Position numbers and translations under genes: made by a program. From CAWHNT01 sp963830775 (GTDB lineage Bacteria; Pseudomonadota; Alphaproteobacteria; Geminicoccales; Geminicoccaceae), in the NCBI GenBank assembly GCA_963830775.1, contig CAWHNT010000037.1, forward strand, positions 248,001 to 312,000: DNA of 64,000 bases, written 5' to 3'. The notes under the pieces are model-generated. The model was not told the origin of the DNA and did no database searches. It was given only the letters and a program-made list of their open reading frames with translations. Position 1 is the stretch's first letter; each line of letters opens with the position of its first letter. Below are positions 26,441 to 34,864 of the stretch, in pieces.

Positions 26441-26457
26441 TTGGCATGGAAGTCGCA
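26441..26457 (+). promoter_or_regulatory. Sigma-54-like promoter upstream of flgI
   Basis: TTGGCATGGAAGTCGCA has the invariant GG (26443-26444) and GC (26455-26456) separated by exactly ten bases, close to the TGGCAC-N5-TTGC consensus. It lies about 80 bases before the proposed flgI start, where a promoter is expected. Alphaproteobacterial flgI operons are known sigma-54/FlbD targets, and FliX, the FlbD partner, is encoded next door. Confidence 0.5.
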
Positions 26458-26534
26458 TGATCAGGCTCGGGCCCGGAAGACCGGCGTCCGGCAAGTCGAA
26501 CGGGGTCGCAGGTGACAGCAGGACGAGGCGGATC

Positions 26535-27641
26535 GTGAGACTGGTGCAGGCGGTCCTGGCATGCCTCCTGGTGCTGGTCATGGCGCTGCCGGCGCTGGCG
26601 AGCTCGCGAGTGAAGGACATCGCCGACTTCGAGGGTGTCCGCAGCAACATGCTGGTCGGCTACGGCCTCGTGGTCGGTCTGAACGGCACCGGCAATTCGC
26701 TCCGCAACAGCGGCTTCACCGAGGAGAGTCTGGTCGCCATGCTGGAGCGGCTGGGCGTGAGCACCCGCGGCAGCAAGCTGAACACCAAGAACGTCGCGGC
26801 AGTGATGGTCACCGCCACCCTGCCGCCCTTTGCGAGGCAAGGCAGCCGGCTCGACGTCACGGTGAGCGCACTCGGCGACGCCAAGTCGCTGCTGGGCGGC
26901 ACCCTGCTGGCGACTCCCCTCCTCGGTGCTGACGGCGAGGCCTATGCGGTCTCGCAAGGGTCCCTCACGGTCGGCGGCTTCTCCGCCAGCGGCGATGCGG
27001 AGAGCGTCACGCAGGGCGTGCCCACCTCGGCCCGGATCCCGAGCGGGGCGATCATCGAGCGCGAGGTCGACTTCCGGCTCGACGACCTGAAGGAGGTGCG
27101 CCTCGCCCTCAAGAACCCGGACTTCACCACGGCCCAGCGGATCGCGCGTGCCATCGACCAGCGGCTGATGCTGGATGCGGCGCAGGCGATCGATCCTGGG
27201 ACGGTCGTGGTGACCATACCGAACCGCTATCAGGGCCGCATGGCCGAGCTGATGACCGATCTGGAGCAGCTCCCGGTCGACCCCGACATGGCGGCCAAGA
27301 TCCTGATCGACGAGCGCTCGGGCATCATCGTGATCGGCGACAATGTGCGGATCAGCACGGTTGCCGTGGCCCAGGGCAACCTGACCGTCCGTGTCACCGA
27401 GACGCCGCAGGTCTCGCAGCCCAATCCGCTGGCCGACGGCCGCACCGAGGTGGTCCCACGCACCCAGATCGAGGTCGACGACCAGTCGCAGAACCGGATG
27501 GCCGTGCTCGAGGGCGATGTCACGCTCAACCAGCTGGTCGACGGCCTGAACGCGCTGGGCGTGGGCCCGCGCGACATGATCGGCATCATCCAGGCGATCA
27601 AGGCCGCAGGGGCCATCCAGGCCCAGGTGGAGGTGATGTGA
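26535..27641 (+). CDS. flgI: Flagellar basal body P-ring protein FlgI
   Basis: 368 residues if started at the GTG at 26535, which gives a clean Sec signal peptide (RLVQAVLACLLVLVMALPALA) and the mature start SSRVKDIADFEGVR. Upstream in-frame ATGs would add a charged, improbable leader. Conserved FlgI stretches include LVGYGLVVGLNGTGNS, NTKNVAAVMVTATLPPFARQG and the C-terminal VDGLNALGVGPRDMIGIIQAIKAAGA. It forms the periplasmic bushing around the rod. It is first in a flgI-flgJ-flbY-flgK-flgL-fliW run. Confidence 0.93.
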   Translation: MRLVQAVLACLLVLVMALPALASSRVKDIADFEGVRSNMLVGYGLVVGLNGTGNSLRNSGFTEESLVAMLERLGVSTRGSKLNTKNVAAVMVTATLPPFARQGSRLDVTVSALGDAKSLLGGTLLATPLLGADGEAYAVSQGSLTVGGFSASGDAESVTQGVPTSARIPSGAIIEREVDFRLDDLKEVRLALKNPDFTTAQRIARAIDQRLMLDAAQAIDPGTVVVTIPNRYQGRMAELMTDLEQLPVDPDMAAKILIDERSGIIVIGDNVRISTVAVAQGNLTVRVTETPQVSQPNPLADGRTEVVPRTQIEVDDQSQNRMAVLEGDVTLNQLVDGLNALGVGPRDMIGIIQAIKAAGAIQAQVEVM

Positions 27642-27931
27642 GCACGGTGAGGCCCGCCACCGCGGCAGCCGGCCCCGCTTCTGCCGCCGAGGGCGCCCCG
27701 CCGGCGGCGGTGCGTCGGGCCGCGGAGGAGTTCGAGAGCGTGTTCATCAGCCAGATCCTGAGCGAGCTGCGGATCGGCTTCACCCCTCCCGGCCTGGACA
27801 GTGGCGGCGAGGAGGATCCGTTCGCGTCGATGCTGCGCGACGAGTATGCGAAGATCATCAGCCGCAGCGGCGGCATCGGCCTCGCTGATGGCGTCCTGCG
27901 CGAGCTCCTGCGCGCCCAGGAGGTTGCATGA
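27638..27931 (+). CDS. flgJ: Rod-binding protein (FlgJ N-terminal/CheL type)
   Basis: 97 residues with the rod-binding helix pair: AAEEFESVFISQILSELRIGF and DPFASMLRDEYAKIISRSGGIGLADGVLREL. It has only the rod-capping half of FlgJ. The muramidase domain of enteric FlgJ is absent, as usual in Alphaproteobacteria, where the gene is called cheL. The GTG start lies inside the flgI stop (GTGA overlap). Confidence 0.87.
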   Translation: MSTVRPATAAAGPASAAEGAPPAAVRRAAEEFESVFISQILSELRIGFTPPGLDSGGEEDPFASMLRDEYAKIISRSGGIGLADGVLRELLRAQEVA

Positions 27932-28353
27932 TGCCGGCCATGGAACGTGCGGCGGTGCTGCTGACCCTGATCCGCAGGCTCGAGGAGGTGATGCGGGCCG
28001 AGGGAGCTCTCCTGCGCGAGATGCGGCTGTCCCGGCTGCAGTCGCTTCAGGAGGACAAGGCGGCCCTGGCCCATGCCTACGAGGCCGAGCTGCGCCGCCT
28101 CCGTACCAGCCCGGACCAGATGGCTGCCCTGGAACCCGAGCAGCGTGAGGCTCTGGCACTCGCCATGCGCGGGTTCCAGGCGGCTGCCGAGAGCAACCGG
28201 CGGCAGCTCGAGGCGGCGCGCCGCGTGGTCGAGGGCATCGTCCGGGCGCTCGGCGACAGCGCCGGCGTCGGGCAGGCACGGCACTCCTATCGGCCCGGGC
28301 CCGCCGCCCGCAGCGGCCAGGTCCTGTCGCTCGCCCTGAACCGGCAGGCGTGA
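27928..28353 (+). CDS. FlbY/FlgN-like flagellar protein
   Basis: 141 residues, mostly a long amphipathic helical hairpin (RLEEVMRAEGALLREMRLSRLQ...KAALAHAYEAELRRL). Its size and fold resemble FlgN-type chaperones for FlgK and FlgL. By position it corresponds to Caulobacter flbY, which follows flgI and cheL. Being directly upstream of flgK supports a chaperone role, which is inference. It overlaps the preceding gene by four bases. Confidence 0.7.
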   Translation: MMPAMERAAVLLTLIRRLEEVMRAEGALLREMRLSRLQSLQEDKAALAHAYEAELRRLRTSPDQMAALEPEQREALALAMRGFQAAAESNRRQLEAARRVVEGIVRALGDSAGVGQARHSYRPGPAARSGQVLSLALNRQA

Positions 28354-28362
28354 GGAGAGGCC

Positions 28363-30243
28363 ATGTCGCTCTACGGCACGCTCTCGATCGCGATGACCGG
28401 GCTCTCGGCCTCGCAGCGGGCGCTGAGCGTCACCGCGCACAACGTCGCCAACGCCAACACCGAGGGCTACACCCGCAAGGTTGCGGACCAGGAGGCGGTC
28501 CTTGTCGCGGGCCGGGGCTCCGGTGCCCGTGCGCTCGATCCGCAGCGTGTCGTCGATGAGTTCCTGAACGCCGAGCTGCGGGATCAGCGCAGCCGGCTCG
28601 GCCAGTCCGATGCGGTGGTGCGCTACCATGACCGGCTTCAGGAGACGGTGTTCGGGGCGCCCGGCGACGGCAATCGCGGCATTGCCAACCGGGTGAGCCG
28701 GCTCGCCACCGCGGCCGAGGCGCTGGCAGTGACGCCCGAGAAGAGTGCGCTGAAGGTGGCCTTCATCGGCGCTGCCCAGGATCTGGTCGGGCAGATCTCG
28801 GACGACGCGGCGCGGGTCCAGGGTCTTCGTGCGGATGTCGACAAGGAGATCGCGCAGACGGTCGACGCCATCAACGGCGACGTGCGCGCTCTCTACGAGC
28901 TCAACGGCCAGATCGCCCGCAGCCAGACCTCGACCGAGCTTCTCGACCGCCGCGATCGGATCCTGCAGGGTCTGGCGGAGAAGATCCCGATCTCGATCTC
29001 CAGTCAGGAGAATGGCACGGTCGCCATCTACACCAGCGGTGGCCAGGCGCTGCTCGAGTACTCGCCGAGCCAGCTCGACTACGATCCGGCCGCCCAGGTG
29101 AGCGCCGGCACGATGTTCGGCTCGATCCGCCTCTTCCGGGCGAGCGAGGTCGACCCGGTCTCCGGGGCACCGCTGGCAGGTGCCGCGGGCACGGTTCTCG
29201 TCACGGCCGGTGTGCGGGCCGTACTGACACCCGAGCTGCAGGCGGACGGCGTGGCCGATGCCAGCCAGACCGTCAGCTCGCCCCTGACCGGCGGCGCCCT
29301 CCAGGGCCTGCTCCAGATGCGTGACCGCGTGCTGCCCGAGCTTGCCGACCAGCTGGGCGAGCTCGCGGGTATCGTGCGCTACACGCTGAACGCCGCCCAC
29401 AACGACGCCGTGCCCTCGCCACCGCCGGCACGGCTCGTCGGCACGCGCACCGACTTCGCAGACTGGGGTGCCGGCACCAGCAGCGGCCAAGCCTATCTTG
29501 CGGTCGTGGACCGGGCCACCGGCGCCACGGTGGCGACGGTGGCGGTGGACGCGGCGGCACCGAGCCCCGCTGCCGTTGCCGCCCAGATCGATGCCGGCCT
29601 CGGCGGCCTGGGCTCGGCCGTGCTGAATGCCGATGGCGCTCTGGAGATCGCACTTGGCAACCCGGCCTATGGCCTGACCCTCAGCGAGGGCGACAGCCAG
29701 ATCACGGTCGGCGATGTCGCCGGGCACGAGCGGGCCTATGGCCTCGCCCACTATTTCGGCCTCAACGATCTCATCGTCGCCAGCGGCAGCAATCCGACCG
29801 CGCTCGCCGTCCGCTCCGACATCGCCGGCGACAGCGCCAAGCTCTCGGCCATCGCGCTTGCCGTGGAGACCGGGCCGCCGCTGAGCGCGCGGGCCGGCGG
29901 CGCCGGCGACAACCGTCCGGCGAAGGCACTGGCGGCGGCGCTGCAGAAGTCCGTGTCCACCATATCCCGCGGGCAGATGGCGGGAGGCCAGGCGAGCGTG
30001 GGCGCCTATGCCGCCGGCGTCGTCGAGCTCAGCGCCGTCGGGGCCGAGCACGCCAAGAACACCGAGGCAACCGACCGCGCCATCGTCGAGGATCTGGCCT
30101 TCCGCCAGGGCAGCGTCTCGGGCGTGAGCCTGGATGAGGAACTCTCCAAGCTGGTGCTCTACCAGCAGGCGTATTCGGTCTCGGCACGGATAGTCTCGAT
30201 CACGAACGAGCTGTTCGACGACCTCCTCTCCACCGCGAGGTAG
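28363..30243 (+). CDS. flgK: Flagellar hook-associated protein FlgK (HAP1)
   Basis: 626 residues. The N-terminal rod/hook signature LYGTLSIAMTGLSASQRALSVTAHNVANANTEGYTRK and the C-terminal helix SLDEELSKLVLYQQAYSVSARIVSITNELFDDLL are textbook FlgK. The middle is a variable Ala/Gly-rich region. It forms the hook-filament junction. A GAGG ribosome-binding site precedes the ATG, and flgL follows nine bases later. Confidence 0.95.
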   Translation: MSLYGTLSIAMTGLSASQRALSVTAHNVANANTEGYTRKVADQEAVLVAGRGSGARALDPQRVVDEFLNAELRDQRSRLGQSDAVVRYHDRLQETVFGAPGDGNRGIANRVSRLATAAEALAVTPEKSALKVAFIGAAQDLVGQISDDAARVQGLRADVDKEIAQTVDAINGDVRALYELNGQIARSQTSTELLDRRDRILQGLAEKIPISISSQENGTVAIYTSGGQALLEYSPSQLDYDPAAQVSAGTMFGSIRLFRASEVDPVSGAPLAGAAGTVLVTAGVRAVLTPELQADGVADASQTVSSPLTGGALQGLLQMRDRVLPELADQLGELAGIVRYTLNAAHNDAVPSPPPARLVGTRTDFADWGAGTSSGQAYLAVVDRATGATVATVAVDAAAPSPAAVAAQIDAGLGGLGSAVLNADGALEIALGNPAYGLTLSEGDSQITVGDVAGHERAYGLAHYFGLNDLIVASGSNPTALAVRSDIAGDSAKLSAIALAVETGPPLSARAGGAGDNRPAKALAAALQKSVSTISRGQMAGGQASVGAYAAGVVELSAVGAEHAKNTEATDRAIVEDLAFRQGSVSGVSLDEELSKLVLYQQAYSVSARIVSITNELFDDLLSTAR

Positions 30244-30252
30244 GGAATAGCA

Positions 30253-31152
30253 ATGATCGGCCGAATCGGTGATGCCGCCCAGTCCGACCGCCTGATGACG
30301 GCGCTGCAGTCGACGACGGCGCGTCTGCGCAGCGGCCAGATCGCCGCCGCCACCGGCAAGCGGGCAACCCGCTATGACGAGATCGCCCGCGAGTCCGGGC
30401 TGCTGCTGCGGACCAAGGACCAGCGGGCACTCACCACGGGCTTCAGGCAGCAGAACGAGCAGGTGGTCGACCGGCTCACGGCCATGGACGGTGCCCTGGC
30501 CAATCTCGGGGACATCGCGCAACGACTGCGCACGCTGCTGACGCAGAGGCTCGATGCCGCGACCGGTGATCTGGTCCCGCTCGACCGCGAAGCCCTGACG
30601 CTCCAGGCCGAAGCCGCTGCCCAACTCAACCTGAGGCTCGACGAGCGCTATCTCTTCGCCGGCTCCCGCAACGACACAGCACCGGTGGAGCTGCCGGCCG
30701 CCACCCTCACCTCGTCGGACCCCAGCCTCTACTACCGCGGCGACAGAGTGGTGCAGACCGTCCGGGCGGACAGGGATGTCGAGGTGCCCTACGGCGTCAC
30801 CGCCGACGAGCCGGCCTTCGGCGGCCTGCTGGCCGCCCTCGGCAAGGCGGCCCAGGCTCACCTTGCCAATGACCGCAGCGGCCTGGAGCTGGCCGCGACC
30901 CAGGTCGATGCGGCACTCAACGGCATCGCCGAGCTGCGCGGCGAGGTGGGTGCCACCAGCACCCGCCTCCAGGGCATCGCGGAGAGCCAGAGCAGCACCG
31001 TGCTCTATCTCGACGACATCGTCACCCGGATCGAGGATGCGGACGTGCCCCAGACCTTGGCTCAACTCGCCCAGGACCAGGCAGCGCTCGAGGCTGCCTA
31101 TCTCACCACCAGCCGCCTGGGGCAGCTCTCGCTCGCCGACTACCTGCGATGA
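30253..31152 (+). CDS. flgL: Flagellar hook-associated protein FlgL (HAP3)
   Basis: 299 residues with flagellin-like helical ends: RLRSGQIAAATGKRATRYDEIARESGLLL at the start and DVPQTLAQLAQDQAALEAAYLTTSRLGQLSLADYL at the end, surrounding a mainly beta centre. The central YLFAGSRNDTAPVEL is typical of FlgL. It completes the hook-filament junction with FlgK. Its stop overlaps the fliW start (ATGA). Confidence 0.92.
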   Translation: MIGRIGDAAQSDRLMTALQSTTARLRSGQIAAATGKRATRYDEIARESGLLLRTKDQRALTTGFRQQNEQVVDRLTAMDGALANLGDIAQRLRTLLTQRLDAATGDLVPLDREALTLQAEAAAQLNLRLDERYLFAGSRNDTAPVELPAATLTSSDPSLYYRGDRVVQTVRADRDVEVPYGVTADEPAFGGLLAALGKAAQAHLANDRSGLELAATQVDAALNGIAELRGEVGATSTRLQGIAESQSSTVLYLDDIVTRIEDADVPQTLAQLAQDQAALEAAYLTTSRLGQLSLADYLR

Positions 31153-31604
31153 GCGCCGCCCTGGCCCAGTCGCCCGCCTCTCGCCTCGAGCCGGCGGCCG
31201 TCGCATCCGGCCTGCCCGAGGCCGAGATCACGTTCCCCCAGGGGCTGCCCGGGTTTCCCGGTGCCCTGGGCTTCCGTCTCGAGCCCCTGCAGGGCCGCTT
31301 CCTGCGCCTCGGCTGCACGACGGCCGGCGGCCCGACCTTCATCGTCCTGCAGCCGGCCGAGGCCACGACGCTCGTCACCGACGACGACGTCGCCGGTGCC
31401 TGCGCGGCCAGCGGGCTCGACCCGGCTGCGGTCGTGGCCCTGTTCGTGGTCACTGTCGCGAACACACCCGAGGGCGCCCGGTTGACCGTGAACCGCCGCG
31501 CTCCGATGCTGGTCGACCTGCAGCGGCGCATCGCCTTCCAGCTCGTCCTGCCCCGGCCCGACTATGCCGTGCGGCACCCGCTCGTAGCTCCGACTGCCGC
31601 GTAG
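31149..31604 (+). CDS. fliW: Flagellar assembly factor FliW
   Basis: 151 residues with the FliW core: ITFPQGLPGFPGALGFRLEPL, then a C-terminal ALFVVTVANTPEGARLTVNRRAPMLVDLQRRIAFQLVL. FliW binds flagellin and, in species with CsrA, relieves CsrA repression of flagellin mRNA. No csrA or flagellin gene follows in this window. Translation is coupled to flgL. Confidence 0.88.
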   Translation: MSAALAQSPASRLEPAAVASGLPEAEITFPQGLPGFPGALGFRLEPLQGRFLRLGCTTAGGPTFIVLQPAEATTLVTDDDVAGACAASGLDPAAVVALFVVTVANTPEGARLTVNRRAPMLVDLQRRIAFQLVLPRPDYAVRHPLVAPTAA

Positions 31605-31943
31605 CTCCCGTGAAAGCCTACACGGAACCGCGAGCACTGCCCGGAACCGGTCGGGACTGGCTCGAGCCCCGAACATGGCCAGTCGGGGTTGGGATGAAGA
31701 CATCGCCACCCAGCATCCGAGCCAGGGAAGGGGGGCGGCGGATCGGCTCTCCAGGTCGTTGAGCGTCCGCGTTCATGCAAGATCGCGCTGACCGGGCAGA
31801 CAGCGCGATGCTGGTGGAGCCTGTCGGCCCGCCAACTGCCTGGGCTCTGTCGCAGCGGCGGCAGCCCTGGTCGCTCCCGCCGTTGGCAGGGCGGGGCAGG
31901 GGCGCTAGACCGGGCTGGTTCCATCGATGCTGGGAGGCCGGTC
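31605..31943. other. 339-base gap after fliW, nothing recognised
   Basis: No gene, tRNA or clear terminator was seen. The translations of short open frames are shadow-like. It should carry the end of the flagellar transcript and the promoter of the methyltransferase gene. Confidence 0.5.
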
Positions 31944-33473
31944 ATGACCGAGGCGCAGGCGCGGCGGGGTGGGCGCGAAGCACGTCGACAGGCGCGGACC
32001 AGCTTCCAGGTGCGCTGGCTGCCGCCCGCAGAGCGCAGGATCCCGCTCTACGAGGTTCTGGACGAGGAGCAGCTCGAGCGGCTGCACGAGGCTGCGATGC
32101 GGGTGCTCGAAGAGCTCGGCATCGAGTTCCGCGACGATGAGGCCCTGGCCTTGTGGAAGCAGGCCGGTGCCGAGGTCAGCGGGCAACGGGTGCGGATCCC
32201 GCGCGAGCTGCTGATGGGCCTGGTTGCCAAGGCGCCCGAGCGCTTCACCATTCACGCTCGCAACCCCGAGCGAAACATTGAGCTCGGCAGCGGCCGGATG
32301 GCGTTCGCTTCCACCTACGGCTCGCCCTTCGTGCGCGGACTCGACGGCGAGCGGCGCTACGGGACGATGGAGGACCTGCGCAACCTGCACAAGCTGGCCT
32401 ATCTGGCCCCGGTGCTGCACAACACGGGCTCGGTGATCTGCGAGCCGGTCGACGTGCCGATCCCCAAGCGGCACCTGCACATCACCTATTCGGCGATTCA
32501 GCACTCCGACAAGTCGTTCATGGGACCGGTCACCCACCCGAGCCGGGCCGAGGACGCGCTCAGGATGGCCGAGATCGTGTTCGGCGAGGACTTCGTCGAC
32601 CGCAATGCCGTCATGATCGCGCTCATCAACTGCAACTCGCCCCTGGTCTGGGATGCCTCGATGGTGGGGGCGCTGCGCGTCTACGCGCGCAAGGGCCAGC
32701 CCGTGATCGTGGCCCCGTTCACGCTGGCGGGGGCCAATACCCCGGCCTCGGGTACGGCGACGGTGGCCGAGCTTGCGGCCGAGGCACTCTCGGCCATCGC
32801 CTACGCCCAGCTCGAGCGGCCGGGCTCGCCGATGATCTTCGGCAGCTTCCTGGCCTCGGTGTCGATGAAGTCCGGCGCACCCATGGCCGGCACCTCCGAG
32901 CTCGGCCTGATGAACCTGATGATCGGCCAGCTCGCCCGGAAGTACCGCCTGCCCTGGCGCAGCTCCGGCATGCTCACCGGCTCCAAGGTCACGGACGCGC
33001 AAGCCGCCTACGAGTCGGCCTTCAACATGTTCCCGATCCTCCTGGCCGGTGCCGACATCGTCATGCACTGCGCCGGTTGGACCGAGGCCGGGCTCACCGC
33101 GAGCTACGCCAAGTTCATGCTCGATGCCGAGCAGATGGAGATGCTCTACCGGTTCCTGGCGGGACCCCGCTTCGAGGATTTCGACGAGGCCCTGGCGACG
33201 GTGCGGGACGTGGGCCCCGGCGGCCACTTCCTCGGCACCGCCCACACCCAGGCCCATTTCCAGGACGCCTTCTTCATGGCGGACCTCTTCGACAACAACA
33301 GCTTCGAGCAGTGGCTGGCGGACGGGGCCAAGGACGCGGCCGCGCGTGGCACCGAGGCGGCCCGGCGGGCCCTTGCGTCCTACGTGGCCCCGCCCCTCGA
33401 CCCTGCCGTCGACGAGGCTCTCCTCGACTTCATCGCCCGGCGCGAGGCCGAGCTCCCGGATGGCGTCGAGTGA
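31944..33473 (+). CDS. Trimethylamine methyltransferase family protein (MttB-like, non-pyrrolysine)
   Basis: 509 residues of the MttB superfamily TIM barrel, recognised by LHEAAMRVLEELGIEFRDDEAL, FTIHARNPERNIELGSGRMAF, the PVTHPSRAEDALRMAEIVFG segment and the C-terminal GPGGHFLGTAHTQAHFQDAFF. No in-frame amber codon is present, so it is one of the non-Pyl homologues. Characterised ones demethylate quaternary amines such as glycine betaine onto a corrinoid protein. No corrinoid protein or reactivase gene is adjacent. The substrate is unknown. Confidence 0.85.
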   Translation: MTEAQARRGGREARRQARTSFQVRWLPPAERRIPLYEVLDEEQLERLHEAAMRVLEELGIEFRDDEALALWKQAGAEVSGQRVRIPRELLMGLVAKAPERFTIHARNPERNIELGSGRMAFASTYGSPFVRGLDGERRYGTMEDLRNLHKLAYLAPVLHNTGSVICEPVDVPIPKRHLHITYSAIQHSDKSFMGPVTHPSRAEDALRMAEIVFGEDFVDRNAVMIALINCNSPLVWDASMVGALRVYARKGQPVIVAPFTLAGANTPASGTATVAELAAEALSAIAYAQLERPGSPMIFGSFLASVSMKSGAPMAGTSELGLMNLMIGQLARKYRLPWRSSGMLTGSKVTDAQAAYESAFNMFPILLAGADIVMHCAGWTEAGLTASYAKFMLDAEQMEMLYRFLAGPRFEDFDEALATVRDVGPGGHFLGTAHTQAHFQDAFFMADLFDNNSFEQWLADGAKDAAARGTEAARRALASYVAPPLDPAVDEALLDFIARREAELPDGVE

Positions 33474-33536
33474 GCCGTCTGGACGATCCATCGCGAGCCC
33501 GGCTATGTTGCAATGCAGCATGAGAGGACGGACGAC

Positions 33537-33785
33537 ATGGACGACACGCGCGCGGTGGCCACGCTGCCCAACCTCGAGATCGAAATCCGCCATCGGAAGG
33601 ACCCGGAGGAGCGGGCGGAGTATCTCTCGGTGACCCTGAAGGCGACGCCCGACCTCGATGCCGTGGCCATGTGGCTCGATCCCGCGCGGATGATGCGGGC
33701 CTGGCTGGCGTTCAACCCGTGGCTGGCCGCATGGCCGATGCCCCTGCCCTGGCGCCTGGCACCGCCGCGCCGGGAGAATGGCTGA
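33537..33785 (+). CDS. Small hypothetical protein
   Basis: 82 residues, unrecognised. GAGAGGA sits at a good distance before the ATG at 33537. The protein has a short beta-like first half (LEIEIRHRKDPEERAEYLSVTLKA) and a Trp/Pro-rich tail (NPWLAAWPMPLPWRLAPP). No signal peptide. It follows the MttB-family gene by 63 bases and may be cotranscribed. Confidence 0.5.
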   Translation: MDDTRAVATLPNLEIEIRHRKDPEERAEYLSVTLKATPDLDAVAMWLDPARMMRAWLAFNPWLAAWPMPLPWRLAPPRRENG

Positions 33786-33788
33786 GGC

Positions 33789-34400
33789 TCAGAGATCCAC
33801 CCCGCGCCGCTTCACCGCTTCCGGCCACTTGCCAGCCGGGTCGGCGGCGAAGACGAGCGCCGGGTCGGCCGGGATCGTGAACCAGGAGCCGGCCACGATC
33901 TCGCTCTCGAGCTGACCGGGCCCCCAGCCGGCATAGCCCAGGATCGCGATCGCCCGCTCCGGCCCATGCCCGGTGCCGATCGCGCGCAGGATCTCCGGGC
34001 TGCTGGTGACCGACAGCTCGGTCGTCACCCGGCGCGTGTCGGGCAGCGCATAGTCGGCGCTGTGCACCACCATCCCGACCTCGGGCTGGACCGGCCCGCC
34101 ATAGCAGAGCTCGATATCGCCATGCGCCGCAGCGTCGGGCACGCCCAGTCGCTTCAGAAGCTCGCCAGCCGGCGCCTTGCCGTAGGGCCGGTTCAGCACG
34201 AGCCCGAGGGCCCCCTGCCCGTCGTGCTGGACCATGAGCACGACCGTATGGCTGAAGTTCGGATCGCCCAGGCCGGGCTCGGCCACCAGGAGCTGCCCGG
34301 CCAGGCTCCTCGTCTCCTCCGGAACATCGTCGGATCGGGCGGCTTCGAGCTGGCGCGGCAGAAGCACGGCCAGCAGGAGCAGGGCAACGGCCCGTCGCAT
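33789..34400 (-). CDS. YqgE/AlgH family protein with signal peptide
   Basis: 203 residues. The UPF0301 core is clear: LAGQLLVAEPGLGDPNFSHTVVLMVQHDGQGALGLVLNRP, YGGPVQPEVGMVVHS, and ILGYAGWGPGQLESEIVAGSWF. Unusually, the first 21 residues (MRRAVALLLLAVLLPRQLEAA) form a Sec signal peptide; most YqgE proteins are cytoplasmic. Two upstream genes in the same direction encode a small secreted protein and an M8-like protease, suggesting a secreted-protein operon. Confidence 0.85.
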   Translation of the reverse strand: MRRAVALLLLAVLLPRQLEAARSDDVPEETRSLAGQLLVAEPGLGDPNFSHTVVLMVQHDGQGALGLVLNRPYGKAPAGELLKRLGVPDAAAHGDIELCYGGPVQPEVGMVVHSADYALPDTRRVTTELSVTSSPEILRAIGTGHGPERAIAILGYAGWGPGQLESEIVAGSWFTIPADPALVFAADPAGKWPEAVKRRGVDL

Positions 34401-34468
34401 GGTGCATCCTCCCCTGGCAATGAAGGAGAGGTTAGCGCACGAAGCGGCGACCTCAACGCCCTTGGTCG

Positions 34469-34864
34469 TCAGAGCCGCCGCAGGCCGCCGCAGTCGATCT
34501 CGACATAGAGGCCGCGCGCATCGACCACCCGGCAGCGGCTGCCTTCCTGGCGCATGAGCAGCACGCGCGTGCCTGTGGGCAAGGTGCCGTCGGCTCCCGA
34601 CGGAGCAGGAGATGAGTAGAAGTAGGGCTGGTCGCGGGTCAGCTCATGCGTGAACTGATCGGGTGGCGGCGAGATCAGGTTCGGCGCGGGGATCAGGGCC
34701 CGATCCGGCAGAATCTCGGCTTTCGGCCGAAGGAACTCGCCCATGTCCGTGCCACGCTCCTGCGCCGGCGAGCCGGTCGCGATGCCGATGGTGACCAGCC
34801 CGACCAGTGCCCGAAGGGCGTGCCGGAAATCAGGCTCCGGCACGCTTCCAACCGCATGCCTCAC
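34469..34864 (-). CDS. Small secreted SH3-like hypothetical protein
   Basis: 131 residues, not assigned. A hydrophobic segment (about 16-33, LRALVGLVTIGIATGSPA) looks like a signal peptide. The C-terminal 45 residues (GTRVLLMRQEGSRCRVVDARGLYVEIDCGGLRRL) have the strand pattern of bacterial SH3-like domains, with two cysteines that could pair. It overlaps the upstream protease gene by four bases (ATGA). Confidence 0.6.
   Translation of the reverse strand: MRHAVGSVPEPDFRHALRALVGLVTIGIATGSPAQERGTDMGEFLRPKAEILPDRALIPAPNLISPPPDQFTHELTRDQPYFYSSPAPSGADGTLPTGTRVLLMRQEGSRCRVVDARGLYVEIDCGGLRRL

Noticed and set aside
27598..31206. 1,202-codon minus frame across the flagellar genes
   Set aside because: Antisense to flgI, flgK, flgL and fliW, with repetitive composition; a shadow.
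31605..31943. Flagellin gene expected after fliW
   Set aside because: No open frame with flagellin ends was found in the gap.
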